Assembly (NCBI GenBank): GCA_025965495.1
Contig: JAOPWW010000113.1
Coordinates: 1 to 6,316 of the forward strand
Origin: Frankiales bacterium
GTDB lineage: Bacteria > Actinomycetota > Actinomycetes > Mycobacteriales > SCTD01
DNA length: 6,316 nt
Direction of reading: 5' to 3'
Below the pieces are notes generated by a model. The model was not told where the DNA came from. It did not search any database and saw only the letters and a list, made by a program, of their open reading frames with translations. Below, piece by piece: positions 1 to 5,371 of the stretch (its first letter is position 1; the number at the start of each line of letters is the position of its first letter). A program made the position numbers and the translations under genes.

Positions 1-444
1 CCCGTGGGCCGCCTCGGCATGGCGGTCTGCTACGACAAGGCGTTCCCCGAGTCGGTCCGGTCGCTGGCCCTCGACGGCGCCGAGGTCGTCGCCCTCATGA
101 GCGCCTGGCCGGTCAGCCGCACCGACCCGGCACCGGACCTCGCCGACGACCGGCAGTCGCGGATGTTCGACCTCTACGACTGCGCCCGGGCGGCCGAGAA
201 CCAGGTGTTCGTCGTCTCGGCGAACCAGTGGGGGACCTTCGGCGCCCTGCGCCTGCTCGGCCGCGCGAAGGTCGTCGGCCCCGGCGGCGACGTCCTCGCC
301 GGCACCGGCTGCGCCCCCGGCCTCGCCGTCGCCGACGTCGACCTGGCCCTGGTCGCCCGGGCCCGACGCGGCATGCACCACCTGCGCGACCGCCGTCCCG
401 ACGCCTACGCGACCCCGTCCCCACGACTCGGAGTGCCCGCCTGA
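1..444 (+). CDS. Carbon-nitrogen hydrolase (nitrilase superfamily), C-terminal part; 5' end outside window
   Basis: The reading frame is open from base 1 and ends at TGA 442-444, so only the last 147 codons are present. The segment GMAVCYDKAFPE carries the catalytic cysteine of the nitrilase superfamily (TGC at 28-30). Further on are the R-AAEN-VFVVSAN block and the RRPDAY ending typical of these hydrolases. The catalytic Glu and Lys lie upstream and cannot be checked. The family hydrolyses amides, N-carbamoyl compounds or nitriles in the cytoplasm. The cysteine is followed by Tyr-Asp. True nitrilases, including the Nit6803 type of the Nit1C cluster, have Cys-Trp-Glu. This is therefore more likely an amidase-type companion enzyme than the cluster nitrilase itself. 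It overlaps the next gene by one base, so it very likely shares an operon with the MSMEG_0570/0569-type genes. The substrate is unknown. Confidence 0.9.
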   Translation, partial: PVGRLGMAVCYDKAFPESVRSLALDGAEVVALMSAWPVSRTDPAPDLADDRQSRMFDLYDCARAAENQVFVVSANQWGTFGALRLLGRAKVVGPGGDVLAGTGCAPGLAVADVDLALVARARRGMHHLRDRRPDAYATPSPRLGVPA

Positions 445-716
445 TGCCTGAGACCACGTTCACGCTGCGCTTCCCGGACGAGCGCGTGCTGCGCTGCTAC
501 AGCCCGTCGCTGGTCGTCCACGAGCACCTGCCCCCCGGCACCGTGCTGCCGGTGTCGGAGGTGCTGACGCGCAGCCGCCTCGCCCTGAGGGTCGCCAGCG
601 ACCGCGTGCAGGAGCGCTACGGCTTCCCCTGCTCGATGGCCGCCGCGTCGCTCCAGGCGGTCGAGACGGCGGTCGCCCGCTACACCCCGACGACGCCGGT
701 GACGGTGCAGGGATGA
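444..716 (+). CDS. MSMEG_0570-family nitrogen starvation response protein
   Basis: This 90-residue protein starts at ATG 444, which shares one base with the preceding stop (TGATG). GGAG at 430-433 lies 10 bases upstream. The family is recognisable from MPETTFTLRFPD at the start, CYSPSLVV near residues 19-26, the LPPGT turn, a basic SR-AL-VASDRV helix, YGFPCS around residues 60-65, and a C-terminal PVTVQG. The length agrees with the roughly 90-100 residues usual for the family. No catalytic motif, signal peptide or membrane segment is visible, so it is a small soluble cytoplasmic protein. Two cysteines, in CYSPS and GFPCS, lie in conserved-looking positions. Its biochemical role is not established. 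The name comes from its conserved place in the Nit1C nitrilase cluster, where it corresponds to the small protein encoded before the flavoprotein. Its stop overlaps the next start by ATGA, which supports coupled translation. Confidence 0.9.
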   Translation: MPETTFTLRFPDERVLRCYSPSLVVHEHLPPGTVLPVSEVLTRSRLALRVASDRVQERYGFPCSMAAASLQAVETAVARYTPTTPVTVQG

Positions 717-1984
717 CCGCCCTCGACGGCCGCCACGTCCCCGTGGTCGTCGTGGGCGCCGGCCAGGCCGGCCTGTCGACCAGCTGGCACCTCACCGACG
801 CGGGCGTGGAGCACGTGGTGCTCGAGAAGGACCGGGTCGCGCAGGAGTGGCGGTCCTCCCGCTGGGACTCCTTCTGCCTGGTCACCCCGAACTGGCAGTG
901 CCGGCTCCCGGGCTTCCCCTACGACGGCGACGACCCCGACGGCTTCATGGTCAAGGACGAGATCGTCGCGTACCTGGAGCGGTACGTCGCGAGCTTCCGT
1001 CCGCCCGTCCACGAGGGCGTCCGCGTCCTGTCCTGCACCCGCCAGGGGGAGGTCCTCGCCCTGACCACGACGGCCGGCGACCTGACGGCGGACGCCGTCG
1101 TCGTCGCGACCGGCTGCTACCAGGTCCCGGTCGTGCCGGCCTGGGCGGCGGACCTGCCGGCTGACCTCGTCCAGCTGCACTCCCAGGAGTACCGCAACCC
1201 GGGCCAGCTGCCGCCAGGGGAGGTGCTCGTCGTCGGCAGCGGGCAGTCGGGCGCGCAGATCGCCGAGGACCTGCACCTGGCCGGGCGTCGCGTGCACCTG
1301 TGCCTGGGGGACGCGCCGCGGGTCGCCCGCCGCTACCGCGGCAAGGACGTCGTCGCCTGGCTCGACGAGCTCGGCTACTACCGCACGACCGTCGACCAGA
1401 AGACGACGCGCGACGGCGAGGCCGCCCGGGCCAACCACTACGTCACGGGGCGCGACGGCGGGCGCGACATCGACCTGCGCGCCTTCGCCCGGGACGGCAT
1501 GCGGCTGTACGGGCTGCTCACCGACCTCGTCGACGGCGAGCTCCGGTTCCGCCAGGACCTGCGCCGGTCGCTGGACTTCGCCGACGAGACCAGCGAGGCG
1601 GTCAAGGACGTCATCGACGCGCACATCGCGGCGCAGGGGATCGACGCCCCGGCTGAGCCCCGCTACGTGCCGGTGTGGGAGCCCGAGACCGAGCCGACCT
1701 CGCTGCAGCTCGAGGGGTCCGGCATCACCAGCGTCCTGTGGTGCATCGGCTTCCGGGCCGACCACTCCTGGCTGCAGGTCCCCGTCCTGGACGAGGCCGG
1801 GCGCGTCCTGCACGCGCGCGGGGTCAGCCCCGACCCGAGCGTCTGCTTCGTCGGCCTGACCTGGCAGTGGACCTGGGGGTCGGCCCGGATGAGCGGGGTC
1901 GGCGAGGACGCCCGGCACGTCGTGGAGCACCTGCTCGCCGGCCCGGTCGGGCGCCGCTCGCCGCTGACGGCCGGCTCGCGCTAG
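713..1984 (+). CDS. MSMEG_0569-family flavin-dependent oxidoreductase
   Basis: This 423-residue protein has the layout of a class B flavin monooxygenase-like enzyme. The FAD-binding Rossmann motif GAGQAG is at residues 15-20, just after a hydrophobic beta strand. An ATG motif typical of these enzymes is at 132-134, and a second dinucleotide site, GSGQSG, is at 175-180 for NAD(P)H. The early FCLVTPNWQCRLPGFPY block and the late WCIGFRAD and tryptophan-rich LTWQWTWGSARMSG blocks fit the MSMEG_0569 family, the flavoprotein of the Nit1C cluster. It is probably a soluble oxygenase or oxidoreductase. The substrate is not proven, but the cluster has been linked to cyanide assimilation in Pseudomonas. 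The ATG lies in an ATGA overlap with the preceding gene and has no strong ribosome site of its own, so translation is probably coupled. It is the last gene of its operon; a dyad and a new promoter candidate follow. Confidence 0.92.
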   Translation: MTALDGRHVPVVVVGAGQAGLSTSWHLTDAGVEHVVLEKDRVAQEWRSSRWDSFCLVTPNWQCRLPGFPYDGDDPDGFMVKDEIVAYLERYVASFRPPVHEGVRVLSCTRQGEVLALTTTAGDLTADAVVVATGCYQVPVVPAWAADLPADLVQLHSQEYRNPGQLPPGEVLVVGSGQSGAQIAEDLHLAGRRVHLCLGDAPRVARRYRGKDVVAWLDELGYYRTTVDQKTTRDGEAARANHYVTGRDGGRDIDLRAFARDGMRLYGLLTDLVDGELRFRQDLRRSLDFADETSEAVKDVIDAHIAAQGIDAPAEPRYVPVWEPETEPTSLQLEGSGITSVLWCIGFRADHSWLQVPVLDEAGRVLHARGVSPDPSVCFVGLTWQWTWGSARMSGVGEDARHVVEHLLAGPVGRRSPLTAGSR

Positions 1985-2002
1985 ACCCGGCGTGCGGAAC
2001 CC

Positions 2003-2029
2003 TCAAGTCCCGGCCCGGACGGTCGACAG
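2003..2029 (+). promoter_or_regulatory. Candidate sigma-28 (FliA/WhiG-type) promoter of the cyclic-di-GMP gene
   Basis: TCAA at 2003-2006, within CTCAAG 2002-2007, is followed after exactly 15 bases by GTCGACAG at 2022-2029. The sigma-28 family consensus is TAAA, 15 bases, GCCGATAA. The match is three of four bases in the -35 element and five of eight in the -10 element, with canonical spacing. A start near 2036 would give a leader of about 50 bases before the GTG at 2088. Sigma-28 factors (FliA, WhiG) drive motility or sporulation regulons, which often include cyclic-di-GMP enzymes. The element spacing is seen directly; the sigma-factor assignment is inference. Confidence 0.45.
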
Positions 2030-2045
2030 GGACTAGACCGTCTGG
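2015..2045. promoter_or_regulatory. Dyad (operator or terminator) in the gap between operon and cyclic-di-GMP gene
   Basis: GACGGTC at 2018-2024 and GACCGTC at 2036-2042 form a perfect 7-bp inverted repeat with an 11-base centre. With one G-T mismatch it extends to 10 bp on each side (CCGGACGGTC and GACCGTCTGG). As RNA it could be a terminator-like hairpin for the upstream operon, but no T run follows. As DNA it overlaps the -10 region and likely start site of the candidate promoter, so it could be a repressor operator. The two readings cannot be separated here. Confidence 0.5.
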
Positions 2046-2077
2046 CCCAACGGGGCCCGGCAGGGAGCGACGACGTC

Positions 2078-2084
2078 GGGAGGA
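2078..2084 (+). promoter_or_regulatory. Ribosome binding site selecting the GTG start at 2088
   Basis: GGGAGGA is a strong Shine-Dalgarno match, ending three bases before GTG 2088. The spacing is rather short, but the site supports this GTG over the out-of-frame GTG at 2086 and over later in-frame starts, which would cut into the N-terminal helix. Confidence 0.7.
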
Positions 2085-2087
2085 CGT

Positions 2088-4286
2088 GTGGCGTTCGAGC
2101 AGCAGGCGCTGTCGGCCGACGTCTCCAAGGAGCTCGCGGAGACCCTCGAGCTCGTCGTCGACGCGATCGTCGAGTCGCTCGGGTTCGAGGTCGTCGTCGT
2201 GAACCTCGTGGACGAACGGGACGACTCGATGTTCGTCGCGGCCGTCCGCGGCCCCGACGACGTCCGTGAGCTGCTGCTGAACCGGCGGCAGGGACGGGCA
2301 GGCTGGCAGCAGCTGGTCGACCAGAGCGAGGCCTGGGGCCGGCTGCGCTTCCTGGACCACGCCACCGCGACGGCCGACCCCGACGACATCTTCAGCTGGC
2401 GGCCGGACACCCCGGTGGTCGACGAGCCCGACGCCTGGCACCCCGACGACGCCCTGTTCGCCCTGCTCGTCGGCAGCGACGGCCGCCACCTCGGGATGCT
2501 GTCGGTCGACGTCCCGAGCGACGGCAAGCGGCCCGGCCCGATCACGCGCCGGGCGCTCGAGGCCTTCGCCGTGACCGCCTCGCTGGCCATCCAGCAGGCG
2601 ACCCTCGCCAGCGAGCGGGCCGTGCTCGTCCGGCACTTCGAGGCGGTCTTCGAGAACAGCCCGGTCGCCATCGCGGTCCTGGACGACCAGCGGCGCTTCG
2701 TGCGCGTCAACGACGCCTACTCCCGCTTCCTCGGCCGCAGCCGCGCCGACCTCGTCGGCTGCGACCTGCTCGAGGCCGCCCACCCCGACGACCGCTCCGG
2801 CGCCGACACCGCGACCCCCGGCCACCCGGTCGAGCAGCGCTACCTGCTGCCCGACGGCACCGTCGTCTGGGGACGCCTGCACCTCGCGCCGCTGGCCGAC
2901 GAGCAGGGCGGCGGCTCGATGGCCCAGATCGAGGACGTCACCGACCGCAAGGCCGCCGAGGAGAGCCTGGTCCGCCAGGCCCACTTCGACGCCCTGACGG
3001 GCCTGGCCAACCGGTTCGAGTCGGTCCGCCGGCTCGAGGGGGCGCTCGCCGCCCGGGGCCGCGCCCGCGGCTCGGTCGCGGTGCTGTTCTGCGACCTCGA
3101 CCGTCTCAAGCTGGTCAACGACGCGCACGGGCACGCCGTCGGGGACGCCTACCTGCGCGAGGTCAGCCGCCGGCTGGCCGAGAGCGTCCGGGACGGCGAC
3201 GTCGTCGGGCGGCTCTCCGGCGACGAGTTCGTCGTCATCGCCCCGAACATCCTCAACCGGGCGGACGCCGCCCAGCTCGCCGACCGGATCGTCGCCCAGG
3301 TCCGCCGGCCGCTGCGCCTCGCGGGGCTGGACTTCACGCCGTCGCTGTCGATCGGCATCTCGCTCGACGAAGGCGCCGTCGTCAGCGCGGACGAGCTGCT
3401 CGCCCACGCCGACGCCGCCATGTACCGGGCCAAGCTCGAGGAGCGCGGCTCCTGGTACCTCTACGAGGCCAGCAGCGGCAGCAGCCCCGCCGACCTGCTG
3501 CGGCTGCGGCACGACGTCGCGCACGCCCTCGAGCACGAGGAGTTCGTGCTGCACTACCAGCCGATCGTGGCCCTCGACGACGGCCGCACCGTCGGCCACG
3601 AGGCCCTGCTCCGCTGGCAGCACCCGGTGCAGGGCCTGCTCGCGCCGGGGCAGTTCCTCGACGTCGTGCTCGACAGCGAATACGAGACGCCGGTGACCGA
3701 CTGGGTGCTGGACCGGGCCTGCCGCGACGCCGCGGCCCGACCCGCGGGACAGCGCCGGGTGTCGGTCAACGTCAGCTCGGTGCAGGTCGGGCGGCGCGAC
3801 CTGCCGAAGGTCGTCGCGGCGGCCCTGCGCCGGGCCCGGCTCGACCCCAGCGAGCTCGTCCTGGAGCTCACCGAGGACCGGCTGCTCGCCCGCGAGGACG
3901 GCGACCGGCTGCTCCAGCGGCTGCGCGACCTCGGCGTCGTGCTGGCCGTGGACGACTTCGGCACCGGGTACGCCGGGCTGAGCTACCTCGAGCGCTTCGA
4001 CGCCGTCGGCATGCTCAAGCTGGACCGCAGCTTCATCTCCTCGCTCGGCACGCGTCCGGCGTCGCGGCACATCGTGAGCAGCGTGGTCGGGCTGGCGCGC
4101 GACTGCGGCCTGCAGCTGGTCGCCGAGGGCGTCGAGACGCGCGAGCAGGCCCGGCTGCTGGTGGAGTGCGGGGTGCAGCTGGCGCAGGGCTACCTGTTCG
4201 GCCGGCCCGCCCCGCTGGTGCCCGTCCCGGCCGTCCCCGCCCAGCCGGTCCCCGTCGCGCTGCCGGTACCCGCCTCTCCCGTCTGA
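2088..4286 (+). CDS. GAF-PAS-GGDEF-EAL cyclic-di-GMP synthase/phosphodiesterase
   Basis: This 732-residue protein is soluble, with no membrane segments. A GAF-like sensor covers about residues 15-170. A PAS domain covers about 183-290 (ENSPVAIAVLDD, VNDAYSRFLG) and ends in the DVTDRK linker typical before GGDEF. The GGDEF domain (about 301-455) starts with DALTGLANR at 301-309 and has the active-site variant SGDEF at 377-381. An inhibitory I-site, RDGD (368-371), lies five residues upstream of it. The EAL domain (about 478-706) keeps all expected residues: EALLRW from 505, Asn561, Glu593 in ELTE, Asp622-Asp623 in DDFGTGY, Lys644, Glu680 and Gln700. Both GTP-to-cyclic-di-GMP synthesis and hydrolysis to pGpG therefore look possible, with GAF and PAS signals perhaps setting the balance. 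A 26-residue Pro/Val-rich tail (707-732) follows the EAL domain. The gene has its own candidate promoter and stands apart from the upstream operon. Confidence 0.95.
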   Translation: MAFEQQALSADVSKELAETLELVVDAIVESLGFEVVVVNLVDERDDSMFVAAVRGPDDVRELLLNRRQGRAGWQQLVDQSEAWGRLRFLDHATATADPDDIFSWRPDTPVVDEPDAWHPDDALFALLVGSDGRHLGMLSVDVPSDGKRPGPITRRALEAFAVTASLAIQQATLASERAVLVRHFEAVFENSPVAIAVLDDQRRFVRVNDAYSRFLGRSRADLVGCDLLEAAHPDDRSGADTATPGHPVEQRYLLPDGTVVWGRLHLAPLADEQGGGSMAQIEDVTDRKAAEESLVRQAHFDALTGLANRFESVRRLEGALAARGRARGSVAVLFCDLDRLKLVNDAHGHAVGDAYLREVSRRLAESVRDGDVVGRLSGDEFVVIAPNILNRADAAQLADRIVAQVRRPLRLAGLDFTPSLSIGISLDEGAVVSADELLAHADAAMYRAKLEERGSWYLYEASSGSSPADLLRLRHDVAHALEHEEFVLHYQPIVALDDGRTVGHEALLRWQHPVQGLLAPGQFLDVVLDSEYETPVTDWVLDRACRDAAARPAGQRRVSVNVSSVQVGRRDLPKVVAAALRRARLDPSELVLELTEDRLLAREDGDRLLQRLRDLGVVLAVDDFGTGYAGLSYLERFDAVGMLKLDRSFISSLGTRPASRHIVSSVVGLARDCGLQLVAEGVETREQARLLVECGVQLAQGYLFGRPAPLVPVPAVPAQPVPVALPVPASPV

Positions 4287-4330
4287 GCCCCGGTCGTGCG
4301 GCCCGCGCCGCGGCCCGACAGACTGCCGGC

Positions 4331-4993
4331 ATGACGCTGCTCGCAGACCAGACCATCGCCGTGCTCGGCGGCACCGGGCCGCAGGGCCGCGGCCTCGCGC
4401 GGCGCTTCGCCGCGGCCGGCCTGCAGGTCGTCCTCGGGAGCCGGAGCGAGGACAAGGCCGTCGAGACGGCGGCCGCGCTCGGCGCCGGGGTGCGCGGGGC
4501 GGACAACCGGGCCGCGGCCCTCGCCGGCGACGTCGTCGTCGTCGCGGTGCCCTGGGACGGCCACGCCGACCTGCTCCGGCAGCTCGCGGACGCGCTCGCC
4601 GGCAAGGTCGTCGTCGACTGCGTCAACCCGCTCGGCTTCGACAAGCAGGGCGCCTTCGCCCTGGACGTCCCGGAGGGGTCGGCCGCGCAGCAGGCCGCCG
4701 CGCTCCTGCCCGAGAGCCGCGTCGTCGCGGCCTTCCACCACGTGAGCGCCGTGCTGCTCGAGGACCCGGCGGTCGAGAGCATCGACACCGACGTCCTCGT
4801 GCTCGGCGAGGACCGCGAGGCGACCGACCTCGTGCAGGAGCTCGCCAGCGCCGTCCCGGGGATGCGCGGCGTCTACGGGGGGCGGCTCCGCAACGCCCAC
4901 CAGGTCGAAGCCCTGACCGCGAACCTCATCAGCGTCAACCGGCGCTACAAGGTGCACGCCGGCCTGCGCGTCACCGACGTCGAGACGCCCTAG
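4331..4993 (+). CDS. npdG: NADPH-dependent coenzyme F420 reductase
   Basis: This 220-residue cytoplasmic enzyme transfers hydride between NADP(H) and coenzyme F420. It is close in length to the archaeal F420:NADP oxidoreductase (about 212 residues). The N-terminal Rossmann motif GGTGPQGRG is at residues 13-21. GSRSEDKA follows, with Ser37, Arg38 and Lys42 in the positions that bind the NADP 2'-phosphate in the archaeal enzyme. Later family blocks are VPWDGH, VVDCVNPLGFDKQGAF, AAFHHVSA and a C-terminal RNAHQVEALTANLISVNRRYK. In actinomycetes it supplies reduced F420 to F420-dependent reductases, or the reverse. ATG 4331 is chosen because the Rossmann strand begins directly after it; the frame is open further upstream but only through low-complexity Arg/Ala/Pro codons. 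No clear ribosome site is seen. The 44-base gap from the upstream gene permits co-transcription but does not prove it. Confidence 0.93.
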   Translation: MTLLADQTIAVLGGTGPQGRGLARRFAAAGLQVVLGSRSEDKAVETAAALGAGVRGADNRAAALAGDVVVVAVPWDGHADLLRQLADALAGKVVVDCVNPLGFDKQGAFALDVPEGSAAQQAAALLPESRVVAAFHHVSAVLLEDPAVESIDTDVLVLGEDREATDLVQELASAVPGMRGVYGGRLRNAHQVEALTANLISVNRRYKVHAGLRVTDVETP

Positions 4994-4996
4994 CAC

Positions 4997-5011
4997 CCGG
5001 CTGTCCGCCGG
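4997..5011 (+). terminator. Short GC hairpin just after the F420 reductase gene
   Basis: CCGGC (4997-5001) and GCCGG (5007-5011) can pair around a 5-base loop, starting three bases after the TAG stop. There is no T run, as is common in very GC-rich actinomycetes, and a 5-bp stem is easily produced by chance at this composition. Confidence 0.25.
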
Positions 5012-5037
5012 AACGCCTGCGCGCCCGGCCGTCCTCG

Positions 5038-5047
5038 GGCACCCTGG
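5038..5047. repeat. 10-bp word GGCACCCTGG, first copy (second at 5331-5340)
   Basis: The exact word GGCACCCTGG occurs here, 59 bases before the small membrane protein start, and again at 5331-5340, 31 bases before the response regulator start. In the second place it forms the 3' arm of a hairpin. Both copies lie in non-coding leaders. It may be a shared regulatory word or chance in GC-rich DNA. The rest of the gap 4994-5106 shows no convincing promoter. Confidence 0.3.
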
Positions 5048-5106
5048 AGCCTCCTGCGTCCCCGGCCCCGGGCGCCCGCACCGCCGTCGACCGCCCGGGG
5101 GACCTC

Positions 5107-5277
5107 GTGACCGCACTGCTGCTCGTCCTGCTGGCCTGGGTGCTCCTGGCCGTGCCGCTCGCCCTGACCGGTGCGTTCGCGCTGCACCGCCTGCGCGAGG
5201 CCGAGGCCGAGGTCGAGACGCCGGCGACGGCCGGGGCCGCGAGCGCCGAGGACGGTCGCGCGGTCGAGGTCGCCTGA
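5107..5277 (+). CDS. Small single-pass membrane protein, 56 residues, function unknown
   Basis: GTG 5107 opens a 56-codon frame ending at TGA 5275-5277. GGGGGA at 5097-5102 is a reasonable ribosome site four bases upstream. Residues 3-26 are almost entirely hydrophobic (LLLVLLAWVLLAVPLAL and onward), forming one membrane helix. A short basic patch (HRLRE) follows, then a hydrophilic Glu/Ala-rich tail of about 28 residues. Only three codons end in A or T, as expected for a real gene here. The helix is not followed by an AxA-type cleavage site before the charged region, so a membrane anchor is more likely than a cleaved signal peptide. I do not recognise the family. The gene stands between the F420 reductase and the response regulator, 94 bases before the latter, on the same strand. 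Confidence 0.65.
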   Translation: MTALLLVLLAWVLLAVPLALTGAFALHRLREAEAEVETPATAGAASAEDGRAVEVA

Positions 5278-5278
5278 C

Positions 5279-5322
5279 CCGGCTCACAGCCGGCTCCCAG
5301 GGAACGCCCAGGGACGGGGCAG
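5279..5322 (+). promoter_or_regulatory. Four 11-bp-periodic repeats, candidate PhoP-type autoregulatory site
   Basis: Four consecutive 11-base units end in CAG with exact periodicity: CCGGCTCACAG (5279-5289), CCGGCTCCCAG (5290-5300), GGAACGCCCAG (5301-5311) and GGACGGGGCAG (5312-5322). The first two are identical at 10 of 11 bases. TCACAGC at 5284-5290 equals the heptamer of mycobacterial PhoP sites, where heptamers are separated by 4 bp and so repeat every 11 bp. OmpR-family regulators bind such tandem repeats as dimers. The array lies 49 bases before the start of a PhoP-like gene, so autoregulation is the natural reading. The first unit also forms a small hairpin (CCGGCT 5279-5284, AGCCGG 5288-5293) right after the preceding stop, which could instead act as a weak terminator. 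Confidence 0.55.
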
Positions 5323-5339
5323 GGTGCGCAGGCACCCTG
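5320..5339 (+). repeat. 8-bp perfect hairpin in the response regulator leader
   Basis: CAGGGTGC (5320-5327) and GCACCCTG (5332-5339) pair perfectly around the loop GCAG. The hairpin begins in the last 11-bp unit of the upstream array and ends 32 bases before the GTG. It could be an operator half-site pair, an mRNA leader structure or a weak terminator. No T run follows. Confidence 0.45.
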
Positions 5340-5360
5340 GCAGCACGCCCGCGACCGCCT

Positions 5361-5365
5361 GGAGA
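5361..5365 (+). promoter_or_regulatory. Ribosome binding site fixing the response regulator start
   Basis: GGAGA lies six bases before GTG 5372. The frame is open further upstream, back to an ATG at 5171, but that stretch overlaps the small membrane protein gene in another frame and the repeat array. The ribosome site and the receiver-domain alignment favour GTG 5372. Confidence 0.7.
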
Positions 5366-5371
5366 CCTGCT

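Noticed and set aside
680..1930. Minus-strand open frame opposite the flavin-dependent oxidoreductase
   Set aside because: The plus strand carries two Rossmann motifs and an operon overlap. The minus-strand translation has no family features.
1985..2087. Cyclic-di-GMP riboswitch in the leader of the GGDEF-EAL gene
   Set aside because: The predicted leader of about 50 bases is too short, and I see no GEMM-type conserved core in it. Only a small GGCCC/GGGCC hairpin (2044-2057) is present.
1824..4070. Very long minus-strand open frame opposite the flavoprotein and GGDEF-EAL genes
   Set aside because: It is an antisense shadow of strongly supported plus-strand genes. Its translation is low-complexity Val/Gly/Asp/Arg/Ala-rich sequence with no recognisable domain, as expected where stop codons are rare in GC-rich DNA.
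4298..4311. GCGGC/GCCGC hairpin in the 44-base gap before the F420 reductase
   Set aside because: A 5-bp stem in nearly pure GC sequence with no T run is expected by chance and is not enough to call a terminator.
4166..4330. Upstream in-frame extension of the F420 reductase
   Set aside because: It lies largely within the 3' end of the GGDEF-EAL gene in another frame and encodes Arg/Ala/Pro low complexity. The Rossmann fold begins right after ATG 4331.
5171..5371. Upstream in-frame extension of the response regulator from ATG 5171
   Set aside because: It overlaps the small membrane protein gene, crosses the repeat array and hairpin, and encodes Arg/Pro-rich sequence unlike any receiver N-terminus. 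GTG 5372 has its own ribosome site.
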